Below are positions 45,558-56,497 of a DNA stretch of 64,000 nt, in pieces (positions within the stretch are counted from its first letter, which is position 1; every line of letters begins with the position of its first letter). Both the position numbers and the translations under genes were made by a program. The notes below the pieces were generated by a model. The model did no database searches, was not told the origin of the DNA, and saw nothing but the letters and a program-made list of their open reading frames with translations. The stretch is from Delphinapterus leucas (Eukaryota > Chordata > Mammalia > Artiodactyla > Monodontidae). Where the stretch lies: NCBI RefSeq assembly GCF_002288925.2, contig NW_022098021.1, positions 33,548,065 through 33,612,064 of the forward strand. The letters are read 5' to 3'.

Positions 45558-48500
45558 TCATTCTTCTTTTAAGGCTAAGTAATATTCCATTGTATAAATG
45601 TACCACATCTTCTTTATCCATTCATCCGTCAATGGACATTTAGGTTGCTTCCATGTCTTGGCTATTGTAAAGAGTGCTGCATTGAACATCGGGGTGAATG
45701 CATCCTTTTGAACCATGTTTTCCTCCAGATATATGGCCAGAAGTGGGATTGCTGGATCATATGGTAGCTCTATTTTCAGTTTTTTAAGGACACTCTGTAT
45801 TGTTCTCCATAGTGGCTGTACCAATTTACATTCCCACCAACAGTGTAGGAGGATTCCCTTTTCTCTACACCCTCTCCAGCATTTATTGTTTGTAGATTTT
45901 TTGTTGATGGCCATTCTGACTGGTATGAGGCAATATCTCATGGTACGTTTATTTGCATTTCTCTAATATTAACAATGTTGAGCATCTTTTCGTGTGCCTC
46001 TTGGCCATCTGTATGTCTTCTTTGGAGAAATGTCTATTTAGATCTTCTGCCCACTTTTTGATTGGGTTGTTTGTTTTTGTAATATTAAGCTGTATGAGCT
46101 GTTTGTATATTTTGGAGATTAATCCCTTGTTGGTTGCTTCATTTGCAAATATTTTCTCCCATTCTGAGGGTTACCTTTTTATTTTGTTTATGGTTTCATT
46201 TGCTGTGCAAAAGCTTTTATGTTTAATTAGGTCCCATTTGTTTATTTTTGTTTTTATTTCCATTACTCTAGGAGGTGGATCAAAAAATATCTTGCTCCAA
46301 TTTCTGACAGGGAGAACCTATTTTGAGTTTATTTTTGTGTATGATGTTAGGGAGTGTTCTAATTTCATCCTTTTACATGTAGCTGTCCAGTGTTTCCAGA
46401 ACCACTTATTGAAGAGACTGTCTTTTCTTCATTGTATATTCTTCCCTCCTTTGTCATAGATTAGGTGAACATAGGTGCATGGGTTTATCTCTGGACTTTC
46501 TATTCTGTTCCTTTGACCTATATTTCTGATTTTATGCCAGTACCACACTGTTTTGATTACTGTAGTTTTGAGGTATAGTCTGAAGTCAGAGATCCTGATT
46601 CCTCCAGCTTTATTGTTTTTTCTCAAGATTCCTTTAGCTATTTGGGGTCTTTTGTGTCTCCATACAAAGTTTAAGATTTTTTGTTCTAGTTCTGTGAAAA
46701 ATGCCATTGGTAATTTGACAGGGATTGCATTGCCTTGGCATCTATTGATTGCCTTGGGTAGTATAGTCATTTTGACAGTATTGATTCTTTCAATCCAAGA
46801 ACGTAGTATATCTTTCCATCTGTCTGTGTCATCTTTGGTTTCTTTCATCACTGTCTTATAGTTTTCTGAGCACAGGTCCTTTGTCTCCTTAGATAGGTTT
46901 ATTACTAGGTATTTTATTCTTTCTAATGCAATGGTAAATGGGATTGTTTCTTTAATTTTTCTTTCTGATCTTTGGTTGTTAGTGTATAGAAATGCAAGAC
47001 ATTTCTGTGTATTAATTTTGTATCCTGCAACTTTACCAAATTCATTGATGAGCTCTAGTAGTTTTATGGCCACATCTTTATGATTTTCTATGTATAGTAT
47101 CATGTCATCTGCAAACAGTTAACAGTTTAAATTCTTCTTTTCCAATTTGCATTTCTTTTTCTTCTCTGATTGCTTTGGCTAGGACTTCCAAAACTATGTT
47201 GAATACAAGTGGCAAGAGTGGACATCCTTGTCTTGTTCCTGATTTTAGAGGAAATGCTTTCAGCTTTTCACCATTGAGTATGATGTTAGCTGTAGGTTTG
47301 TCATATATGGCCTTTATTATGTTGAGGTAAGATCCCTCTGTACCCACTGTCTGGAGACATTTTACCATAAATGTGTGTTGAATATTGTCAAAAGCTTTTT
47401 CTGCATATATTGAGGTGATCACATGATTTTTATTCTTCAGTTTGTTGATATGGTGTATCACAATGATTGATTTGTGGATATTGAAAAACTTCTTGAAATC
47501 AGGCTTTGGTATCAGGCTGATGGTGGCTCATGGAATATTCCTTTTTCTGAAATTCTTTGGAATAATTTCAGAAGGATATGTATTAACCCTTCTCTAAATG
47601 TTTGATAGAATTCTCCTGTGACGCCATCAGGTCCTGGACTTTTGTTTGTTGGGAGCTCTTTAATCACAGTTTTAATTTCAGTACTTGTGATTGGTCTTTT
47701 CATATTTTCTGTTTCTTCTTGGTTCAGTCCATGGAGATTGTATCTTTCTAAGAGTTTGTTCATTTCTTCCAGGTTGTCCAATTTATTCACATATTGTTGC
47801 TTGTAGTAGTCTTTCTTGATCCTTTGTATTTCTGTGGTGTCTGTTGTAACTTCTCCTTTTTCATTTCTAATTTTATTGATTTGAACACTTTTCCTTTTTT
47901 TCTGGGTGAGTCTGGCTAAAGGTTTATCAATTTTGTTTATATTCTCAAAGAACCAACTTTTGGTTTCATTGATCTTTGCTACTGTTTTCTTTGTCTCTAT
48001 TTCATTTATTTTTGCTCTTATCTTTATGATTTTTTCCTTCTACTAACTTTGGTATTGTTTGTTCCTCTTTCTCTAGTTGCTTTAGGTGTAAGGTTAGGTT
48101 GTTTTTGTGAGAATTTTCTTATTTCTTGAGGTAGGATTGTAATGCAATAAAATTCCCTCTTAGAACTGGTGTTGTTGCCTCCCATAGATTTTGGTTTGTT
48201 GTGCTTTCATTCTCATTTTTTTCTAGGTATTTTTTGATTTCCTCTTTGGTTTCTTCAGTGATCTCTTGGTTATTTAGTAGCACATTGGTTAGCTTCCATG
48301 TGTTTGTATTTTTTAAAGTTTTTTTTCCTGTAATTGATTTCTAATCTTGTAGCACTGTGGTCAGAAAAGATACTTGATATGATTTCAATTTTCTTAAATT
48401 TATCAAAGGCTTGATTTGTGACCCAAGATGTGATCTATCCTGGAGAAATGTCCATGAGCACTTGAGAAGAAAGTGTACTGTGCCACTTTTGGGTGGAATG

Positions 48501-49039
48501 TTCTATAAATATCAGTTGTCTATTTGATCTATTGTATCATTTAAAGCTTGTGTTTCCTTATTTATTTTCTGTCTGGATGATCTGTCCATTGGTGTAAGTA
48601 GGGTGTTAAAGTCCCCCACTATTATTGTGCTCCTGTTGATTTCCCCTTTTATGGCTGTTGGCATTTGCCTTATGTACTGAGGTACTCCTATGTTGGGTGC
48701 ATAAATATTTACAATTATTATATCTTCTTGGATTGATCTCTTGATCATTATGTAGTGTCCTTCCTTGTCTCTTGTAATGGTCTTTCTTTTAAGGTCTATC
48801 TTGTCTGATATGAGTATTGCTACTCCAGCTTTCTTTTGATTATCATTTGCATGAAATATCTTTTTCCATCCCTTCACTTTCAGTCTGTATGTGTCCCTAG
48901 GTATGAAGTGAGGCTCTTGTAGACAGCATATCTACAGGTCTTGTTTTTGTATCCATTCAGCCAGTCTGTGTCTTTTGGTTGGACCATTTACTCCATTTAT
49001 ATTTAAGGTAATTATTGATATGTATGTTCATGTTACCAT
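45558..49039 (-). pseudogene. L1 ORF2 remnant, all domains represented but broken
   Basis: The start is the ATG at 49039 (minus). The endonuclease domain is open at 48512-48877 (KKAGVAILISDKID, VGDFNTLLTPMDRSSRQKIN). The polymerase domain begins at 47512-47790 ([20 protein letters not shown]) and continues at 47105-47461, where the motif-A segment reads SIYAEKAFD, with Y where L1 has the catalytic D, and motif B reads [15 protein letters not shown] frameshift just before 47105 separates these from the metal-binding FADD segment. The longest open frame, 46429-47103 (224 codons), is the region after the polymerase, and 45558-45941 keeps the cysteine-rich end [18 protein letters not shown]. Deleted and mutated, it cannot support retrotransposition. 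Confidence 0.92.
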
Positions 49040-49449
49040 TTTCTTAATTGTTTTGGGTTTGCTTTGTATGTCTTTTTTCTTCCTTTCCTCTTTGTTCTCT
49101 TCTCTCTTGATTTAATGACTAACTTTAGTGTTGTGTTTGGATTCTTATTTCTGTTTTTGTGTGTGTATATATTCTAGATTTTCAGTTTGCAAATACCATG
49201 AGGCTTTGATATAGCAGTCTGTATGTGAACAAGGTTGTTTTAAGCTTCTGGTCTTTTAATTTCAAATGCATTTCCAATATCTTGCATTTATGCTCTCCTC
49301 TTCTCACAATTGCTGGTTTTGATATCATATTTTTGTGCAGATGATTTCCTAACTTTGCTTTATATTTTTCTTACTGGTGAGTTTTTCTATTCGTAATTTT
49401 CTTGTTTCTAGTAGTGGCCTTTTCTTTTACACTTGAGAAATTCCTTTAG
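49040..49449 (-). other. Long L1 inter-ORF spacer
   Basis: About 410 bp between ORF1 and ORF2 with a short GTGTATATATA run (49159-49172). The two other L1s with preserved ORF1/ORF2 junctions at 1-4367 and 10044-12332 have only about 60 bp here. Confidence 0.8.
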
Positions 49450-50331
49450 CATTTGTCACAAAGCTGGTCTGGTTGTGCTGAATTCTCTTAGCTTTTGTTT
49501 GTCATTAAATCTTTTGATTTCTCCTTTGAATCTGAATGAGAACCTTGCTAGGTAGAACATTGTTGGTTGTAGGTTCTTCCCTTTCATCACTTTAAATATA
49601 TCATGCCACTCCCTTCTGGCCTGCAGAGTTTCTGCTGAGAAATCAGCTGATAATTTTATGGGAGTTCCCTTGTATGTTATTTGTTGCTTTTCCCTTGTTG
49701 CTATTAATGTTTTTTCTTTGCCTTTAATTTTTGTCAGTTTGATTACTATGTCTCTCTGCATGTTCCTCCTTGGGTTTATCCTGCCTGGGACTCTCTGTAC
49801 TTCCTGGACTTGGGTGACTGTTTCCTTTCCCATGTTAAGGAATTGCTCATCTACTATCTCTTCAAATATTTTCTCAGGTCCTTTCTCTCTCTCTTCTCCT
49901 TCTGGGACCTCTATAATTCAAATATTAGTGCCTTTAATGTTGTCCCAGAGGTCTCTTAGACTGTCTTCATTTCTTTTCATTCTTTTTTCTTTATTCTGTT
50001 CCACAGCAGTGATTTCCACTGTTCTGTCTCCCAGCTCACTTATTCATTCTTCTGCCTCAGTTACTCTGCTATTGATTCCTTCTAGTGTATTTTTCATTTC
50101 AGTTATTGTATTTTTCATCTCTGTTTATTCTTTGGTTCTTCTAGGTCTTTATTAAACATTTTTGTATCTTCTCAATCTGTACCTCCAATCTTTTTCTGAG
50201 ATCTTGCATCATCTTCACTATCTTTACTCTGAATTATTTTTCTTGTTGAATACCTCTCTCCACTTCACTTATTGTTCTTCTGGGGCTTTATCTTATTCCT
50301 TCATCTGGAATATATTCCTCTACAGTCTCAT
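49450..50331 (-). pseudogene. L1 ORF1 remnant
   Basis: The probable ATG is at 50331. 49456-49833 is open and contains the core-to-C-terminal domain: EVQRVPGRINPRRNM, SAETLQARREWHDIFKVMKG and LREFSTTRPAL. The coiled coil and first part of the core are present at DNA level in 49834-50331 with stops. It is the closest to intact ORF1 C-terminal domain in the window, but the protein as a whole is not encoded. Confidence 0.88.
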
Positions 50332-50478
50332 TTTGTCTAACTTTTTGTGATTGCAGTTTCTGTTCCACAGGCTGCAGGATTGTAGTTCTTCTTGCTTTTG
50401 CTGTTTACCCTTTGGTGGATGAGATTGTCTAAGAGGCTTGTGCAGGCTGTTTGGTGGGAGGGTCTCACTCCTGCCCAT

Positions 50479-51245
50479 TTTAGGTTAAGCTTACAATCTA
50501 GAGCAGGAGACAGATATTAAAAAGTATGTGAATAAAAAAATACATAGTTTAAAATAATTATAAATACTAAGATTAAGGTGTTTATGAAAGCCAAGCCAAC
50601 ATCATAAAAAAAATTCTTCACTGCCCTTTCATCTTTATGTTACTCAGTCTAGATCCAAAGTTCCAGGTACCCTTATCTATTTGGTCTAATATGATCGATT
50701 GTTATAATAATGTCCCCAGTGAAACCCTCCTGCTCTTATTATACCCTAGTGTAGTGTTTCCCACATTGACACTTAGCTTGGTTATAATACTTGCTATGGC
50801 CAATGGGATATAACCAGCATAGGCTTGAAAAATGCTTGTACACTGGGGCTTGCTCTTTCTTACTGCTAGGAAATTTTCTGCTGCATGTAAAGAGGCCCTC
50901 AATAAATATCTGTTGAATGAATGAACATAGCTTTCATTTAAGTTAGGAAACAGACCCAAAATGTTGTATAATTTCAGGACTGAAGTGGTGGGGAGAAACC
51001 CATGTAGGGGATGGAACTTGAGATGATGTTTAAAGATTGTAGAGACTGGAGAGGTGAAGAGAGAGAGGATTCCAGAAGATGATCTAAACTTGAACACTGT
51101 AAGATACTCCCATCCCCAAATATCTCATTTGCTGATATGACAAAGGGCTTAATTTCCTACCTAGAGCAGTTCTTTCACTTAAGGAATTGTGTCTTTAAAT
51201 TACAAATAAATTCTTTAAGAGGAGTGACAAAATTGCACTTTAAAA
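50479..51245. other. No supported gene; old repeat traces
   Basis: 50485-50590 and 50940-51110 resemble parts of one dispersed mammalian repeat that I cannot name. 50700-50930 looks like another old element (GGCCAATGGGATATAACCAG ... GCTTGAAAAATGCTTG) ending in a CTCAATAAATAT tail. The 131-codon frame at 50702-51097 runs antisense through both and is not a gene candidate. Confidence 0.4.
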
Positions 51246-51256
51246 GTTATTGCCTC
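51246..51256. repeat. Target-site duplication of the SINE at 51257, left copy
   Basis: GTTATTGCCTC, identical to 51458-51468. Confidence 0.92.
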
Positions 51257-51457
51257 GGGATTCCCTGGTGGCGCAGTGGTTGAGAGTCTGCCTGCCGATG
51301 CAAGGGACATGGGTTCGTGCCCTGGTCCAGGAAGATCCCACATGCCACGAAGCGGCTGGGCCCATAAGCCATGGCCACTGAGCTTGCATGTCCGGAGCCT
51401 GTGTTCCGCAACGGGAGAGGCCACAGTGAGAGGCCCATGTACCAAAAAAAAAAAAAG
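51257..51457 (+). mobile_element. CHR-2-like cetacean tRNA-derived SINE, plus strand
   Basis: Begins GGGATTCCCTGGTGGCGCAG, continues GTGGTTGAGAGTCTGCCTGC (tRNA-like box A region), GGGTTCGTGCCCTGG (box B-like), CCACATGCCACGAAGCGGC, CCGGAGCCTGTGTTCCGCAA and ends in a 13-base A-tail. Perfect 11-bp target duplication at 51246-51256 and 51458-51468. The intact tail and duplication suggest a recent insertion. Frames at 51215-51473 are translations of the SINE. Confidence 0.95.
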
Positions 51458-51468
51458 GTTATTGCCTC
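51458..51468. repeat. Target-site duplication of the SINE at 51257, right copy
   Basis: Identical to 51246-51256. Confidence 0.92.
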
Positions 51469-52539
51469 ATTAGTGCAGATGGTCTGTTCTAACCTGAGCA
51501 GGCAGCTCTCATGGTTCTGAATTAATCTGGCTCATGGTAAGGAAGTGGAAGATCTGTGAGGAGCCGAGATGGGCGGGCCTGGGTGGGGCTTCCCTGAGGT
51601 GCCTCTGCTGTCCTGGAAACAGTGAGGGCTCTGGGAAGAACAATGAAAGTATAGAAGTAGAGAGTTGCAGCAGCAGAAACTAGCGCTTTTCTACAGAAGA
51701 CTATATTCCCCAAAGCTATATCTTCCTTTTACAAAGAAACTAGTGATATTCCTTTAATAAAAGTGCAAATTATTGAGGTTTGAGGATTATTTTGGAAATG
51801 AGAATTTTTGAGGAGTCATTCACTTATGAAGGTGGATGGATAATTCTATGGATATTTCTAGAAATAAATTTCTTTTGGAAAGGTGTTTATTTCTAGGTAA
51901 TAAAATAACAATCTTAAGATAGCATGGGAAACATTAAATTTGACTTGTTCTTTAAATATAGCTGATGGTGCAAAGTAGATTTCATGGTTATTTCATCTTT
52001 GTTTTCCCAAGTGTTTAGTTAATATGGATGGTATATTATAAGCCCTCAAAAATATTTATAAATGAATGAAAAGAATTGTATCCACAGTGAGAGTCTCTAG
52101 TATAATGAATATCTCATTTTGTAAAATTGAATATTTATTGTATTTGTGAGTGATGTGGCATTCTAACACATTTCTTGAGTCTGCTCCTAATGTGGAAACA
52201 TACAGCAAAGGCCACAGAACCATTTGGGAGAAATGGAAACCAATGAGAACATTGTAGATAACTACAAAGAAATCCAAAATAGGAACTTCATTGATCAGAA
52301 AATGTGGAAATTCCAATAAGGAAACTGTGAAATAATAGAAAATATATTATCTATTATATTGGTCTATACATATGCCAAAGTATTTATATTGGTCTCTGCC
52401 TGTTTTCTGACATAGCATTCCCAACACTTGTAATTTCCAAAGTGATAAGAGCACTAGGAGCATCTTTTGTTCTATTATTTGGCTTTTGACTCGTGTTCCT
52501 GACAAAGTGTTCTTAAATCCCTTGGAATTCCCTAGGTGA
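51469..52539. other. No supported gene or named repeat
   Basis: AT-rich DNA with a slightly GC-richer patch at 51540-51630. No frame with recognisable features. Confidence 0.45.
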
Positions 52540-53240
52540 TAGGAATGTCTTTTGTTCTAATGGGGTGACTCTTGCTGGGTTCCTGGATATCTTCAGGATA
52601 ACCAGGGGACTGGTTACCAGAAAGACCAAGGAATGATTAGAACCTGGGAACTTTTAGTCCCACCATCCCATCCTCTGGGAAGGGGAAAGGAGCTGGAAAT
52701 TGAGTTATTCATCATATTTATATAATGAAAGATCCATAAAAATCCCAAAAGTATGGGGTTTGTAGAGCTTCCTGGTTGATGAGGACATCTATGTGCTAAG
52801 AAGGTGACCCACTCGAATTTCAAGGGAACATAAGTTCCTGCACATTGGACCCTTCCAGAACTTGCCCTGTGCTTCCTCTGGCAGTTCATCTATATTCTTT
52901 ATCATACTCTTATTATATGATAAACTGGTAAATGTAAGTTTCTCTCAGTTCTGTGAGCTGTGCTTACAAATGATCAAATCTAAGAAGGGGGACATATGAA
53001 CTCTGATTTGTAGCCAAGTCAGCAGGAGTTGTGGATAACCTGGTTGCCTGTGATTGGCATCTGACGTGGAGGGCTGTCTTATGAGACTGAGTCCTTCACC
53101 TTTGGGGTCTGTGCTAACTCCATTTAGTATCAGAATTGAATTAAATTGTAGGACACCCAACCAGTGTTGCAGAGAATTAGTTGGTGTGGGGAAAAAACCC
53201 ACACATCTGGTGTCAAAATATTGTGTATGAGTAAAATGTT
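52540..53240 (+). mobile_element. Endogenous-retrovirus LTR-like sequence (family uncertain)
   Basis: Plus-strand segment with the order of landmarks seen in a mammalian LTR: ATCCATAAAAATCCC near 52735, GGTTGATGAGGACATCTATG, the GATAAACTGGTAAATGTAAG polyadenylation-like region (52919-52938), TTCTGTGAGCTGTGC, AACCTGGTTGCCTGTGATTG, GACTGAGTCCTTCACC, AATTGTAGGACACCCAACCA and a GGTGTGGGGAAAAAACC end. No coding sequence belongs to it. I recognise the pattern but not the family name, and the 5' edge is uncertain. Confidence 0.5.
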
Positions 53241-53860
53241 TCTCTTATACACAAACAAACTAATACAAAAATCATATATATGGTTAGAGGATGGTATATT
53301 TTCTAAAGCTAGCTTAGTCTACCATTGGTCTGAGGTTTCTTTCTTGTTTTCCTTTCTATGTTATCAATAACTTTTAACAAAGTAAACCATAACAAATCCA
53401 CCTTATGTGGGTAGTTCAGTAAGCATGGTAATATAGGCTGCCACTATCAGTTCTTAATAGTGTGTAAAACCGTGGTAACAAAGGCTGTACCCAGAATGAA
53501 TTGCTATGTGCCATTCCTGTGAAATGAGCCTGTGTCTGACCGTAGGTGCGGGAAGGAAAGCCTGCACTTGATGACTTTCTGAGTGTCTGAGGGAAGAGCT
53601 GTTGGGTTAGTGCCTACAAATAGGCAATCTTTTCCTAAATTATTTCATTAGATTTGTGATTAGATATTATTTAATCTCTGGAAACGGGTATGATGTATCT
53701 GGAGAGATAGAAAGAGTACGTGACCTTGCAGACCTGAAAATAAATGGATTTGAGGAAATAAAACAGAAAAAGGGATCATTAGGAAAGCAGCAATCTGTTG
53801 AGAAAACTGTGAGCCAGACACTGTCATAAAGACTTGAAATGCTGCAGCAGAGGCATTTTC
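53241..53860. other. No supported gene or named repeat
   Basis: Ordinary AT-rich DNA between the LTR-like element and the pyrimidine microsatellite. Confidence 0.45.
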
Positions 53861-53897
53861 CTTTCTTTCTTTCTTTCTTTTTCTTTCTTTCTTTCTC

Positions 53898-53959
<62 letters not shown>

Positions 53960-54051
53960 TTCCTTCCTTCCTTCCTTTCTTCCTTCCTTCCTTCCTTCCT
54001 TCCTTCCTTCCTTCCTTCCTTCCTTCCTTCCTTCCTTCCTTTCTTTCTTTC
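53861..54051. repeat. 191-bp compound (CTTT)n / (CCTT)n microsatellite
   Basis: CTTT units with rare interruptions at 53861-53955, CCTT units (one CTTT-type interruption near 53976) at 53956-54040, then CTTT again to 54051. The whole tract is pyrimidine on the plus strand and purine on the minus strand. It accounts for the Phe/Ser/Leu-rich and Lys/Glu/Gly-rich frames read in this interval. Confidence 0.97.
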
Positions 54052-55045
54052 AAAAAAATTTATAGTGCTCTTCCTTCTGAAAGGTCATGGCAATAAGGGA
54101 GATAAAGGGTTATTCTTTATGATCTCTAGTAATTTAAAATACTGTAAACAAATAAATCCTGGGGATGAGAAAATATTTATTTGCCTTAGAAAACTTAGCA
54201 AGAATTTAGTTAATATATTGATACACCAGGTGGTTGAAATTAGAAGGCAAAGATCAGTCCTCAGGAAGCATTAATATCTTCACAAAACACTAAATACACA
54301 TCCTTATTATGGTAATATACATCTTCTTAAGAATAAGAAGTACTGTCTTTCATACCTAGATGCCTGACCAACATAGGAAATAGTTAGACCATGAACATGC
54401 AATTCCTGGACACAGACAGAGGTATTGCAGTTGACAAATCTGGAAAGAGGAACTGGCATAGGGCAATTCTTATCAGACCTCCGCATTTCATGTACACTTT
54501 TGACTTGAGCTACAATTTCTGATTCTAGAATAAATATTTTCTTTCAACAAGTAGAAGAACATTTCTCTTCATTCTTGGGTAAAATTATTATGTTCATACA
54601 AATTCTACTTCGAGATCTACATATTGGAAATGTACTTCTGAGCATATGTGGGGATCCTTGTGGAACAATGGAGAAGTTTTGGTATGCTGATACTCAATGA
54701 GGAAAAAATTTCCTCTACCTCATTGAAAAAAGGAGCAAGTGATTTTAGATTAGATAAATGCCCAGAGACAGTGATAGGGTTGTGACCACAGTGGGAATGG
54801 GAATCCAGATGGGGTGAGGGCTCAAACCAGGCAACCCAAAGATCCATGGGTTCCAAACTGTCCCAACACATCAAAGTCCCCACACATGCCAAGGTTCTAA
54901 CTTTGTACCTCCATAGTATATGGGTCTTATAGATGGGTTGTGTCAAGTGGAAATAGACAGATTTAAAGATTGTTGTAAGAAAGGGAAAATTTGGTCTTTA
55001 TTCTTTGATTCTATAGGGGAGTTAAAATTGGCTCATTTTGAAGAA
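54052..55045. other. No supported gene or named repeat
   Basis: AT-rich DNA. Open frame 54617-54946 (minus) is featureless. Confidence 0.45.
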
Positions 55046-55057
55046 CTCTATGAGATT
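55046..55057. repeat. Target-site duplication of the SINE at 55058, left copy
   Basis: CTCTATGAGATT, identical to 55264-55275. Confidence 0.93.
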
Positions 55058-55263
55058 TTTTTTTTTTTTTTTGCGGTACGCGGGCCTCTCACCGTTGTGG
55101 CCTCTCCCGCCGCAGAGCACAGGCTCCGGACGCGCAGGCTCAGCGGCCATGGCTCACGGGCCCAGCCGCTCCGCGGCATGTGGGATCTTCCCGGACCAGG
55201 GCACGAACCCGAGTCCCCTGCATCGGCAGGTGGACTCTCAACCACTGCGCCACCAGGGAAGCC
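55058..55263 (-). mobile_element. CHR-2-like cetacean tRNA-derived SINE, minus strand
   Basis: In minus orientation it starts GGGCTTCCCTGGTGGCGCAG at 55263 and ends in the antisense A-tail (T run 55058-55072) after GCGTACCGCAA. CpG sites are dense and mostly undecayed (CTCCGCGGCATG, GGACGCGC), and the 12-bp target duplication at 55046-55057 and 55264-55275 is perfect. By these signs it is the youngest interspersed repeat in the window. Frames at 54920-55318 are its translations. Confidence 0.96.
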
Positions 55264-55275
55264 CTCTATGAGATT
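55264..55275. repeat. Target-site duplication of the SINE at 55058, right copy
   Basis: Identical to 55046-55057. Confidence 0.93.
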
Positions 55276-55603
55276 ATTGATGTGCGGGGCAATTATCAGA
55301 ACTGTAGATTCTTACTGAAGCAACTCTCTAGTCTTAATTGAAGCATAAAATGCTCAGAGGTGTTGCTTCCACTTTAGGAAACAGGCTTTAACTGCACTGC
55401 TAACTGGAAAATCAACAATGGCTTCTTCATATTGTGGCTCTCTAGGCTTGACTCCTATAGAAATCCCTGAGATGGAAATCAGGGATAGGAGAGTTTACTG
55501 GCCTTTGCACAATAAATTATTATGTCTCAGTCTGGTGAATTTGGTCAATCAGAGAACCTGAGACCTCAGTTTCCTCACCTGGGAAACAAAAGCAGCGGTA
55601 AGT

Positions 55604-55776
55604 CAATGGTTCTGGAACTTTGGTATGTAGCAGATTTACCTGGAGACACAGATAGGTGAATCTCACTCACTAGTTTCTGATGAAGTAGGTTTGGGGAGGC
55701 CCAAGAATCTGCTTTGCAATAGGTTCCCAGGCCATGCTAATGCTGCAAATATGGAGACCACACTTTGAGAATCTCC
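55604..55776 (+). mobile_element. MER5A-like hAT DNA transposon
   Basis: Starts CAATGGTTCTGGAACTTTGG, keeps GATTTACCTGGAGACAC, CTGATGAAGTAGGTTTGGGG, AAGAATCTGCTTTGCAA and ends CACACTTTGAGAATCTC, the terminal inverted repeat. Weak target duplication, not scored. Confidence 0.82.
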
Positions 55777-56497
55777 GGGGTAGACAGTGTGTGTGGTTTC
55801 CTTCACACTTACATGCTATGAGCATAACGAGGCCCAATAAACTCTGTAGTTTTCCTGCTGGAAAAGAAATTCTGCAAAAGCCATTTATCTGCCTGGAAGA
55901 TATTTGTGTGCAGGAAATTTCTGAGGGATGTTTAAGGGTGTCATTTAATGGCAGCTATTGTGTCTGTTTATGTATGTCAGAGATGCATAAATTTGAGTTG
56001 AACTTTAGAAGGCTTGTCTATGGCAAGTCATTTAGAAGAAATATTCACCTGAATGAAATTGTAGGAAAGTAATCCCTGAGATCAAACTCCTGTTAAAGTA
56101 GCAAACATTTTCTTTTGTAAGACAAAATAGTATTACTGCTAATAATAATTACAGTGTACATTTATCTGAATCTAAATATTTAAGTTAACTATCTGAAAAG
56201 TGTCATAAAAATAAACTCAGTATTTTACTCAACAATTCTATGAGGTTGGCTAAGTAGCAAATAATGCGATGCATGTTTTCTTCTGGCACTACTTAAGGAC
56301 AGATTTGTTTTAGGTATCATTGTAATCAAGGATATAATGAGCTCCTATTTTGCTTCCTGCTATCTCCTGTGGTCTTTTCAATTTATCAAAGAAATATATG
56401 GCTTGGATTATTCATGTTTGGAAAAATTTTATTTTGTCACTTTTATAATGCAATATTCATGCAATCACTTTTATGATACATAAAGTACAAATGATGC
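55777..56497. other. No supported gene or named repeat
   Basis: The 112-codon frame at 55734-56072 begins inside the MER5A remnant and has no domain I recognise; not called. Confidence 0.45.

Larger units (their letters stand above)
45105..50478 (-). mobile_element. Long LINE-1 with internal deletion and long inter-ORF spacer
   Basis: Minus-strand L1: antisense A-rich end and 3' UTR (45105-45557), ORF2 (45558-49039), a spacer of about 410 bp (49040-49449), ORF1 (49450-50331) and a remnant of 5' UTR to about 50478, where it is truncated. Around 47461 the ORF2 DNA skips a segment present in the other L1s, so there is an internal deletion. I found no clear target duplication. Its spacer length groups it with the old L1 at 9252, while its coding sequence is less decayed. 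Confidence 0.9.

Noticed and set aside
46429..47103. Longest frame in the window, 224 codons, considered as an active retrotransposon protein
   Set aside because: It is only the post-polymerase part of L1 ORF2, with frameshifts on both sides and a deleted, mutated polymerase.
53667..54274. Long Lys/Glu-rich and Phe/Ser/Leu-rich frames
   Set aside because: They are translations of the CTTT/CCTT microsatellite.
54920..55318. 132-codon frame ending in a Pro/Ala/Gly-rich segment
   Set aside because: Its second half is a translation of the antisense CHR-2-like SINE and its first half has no recognisable features.
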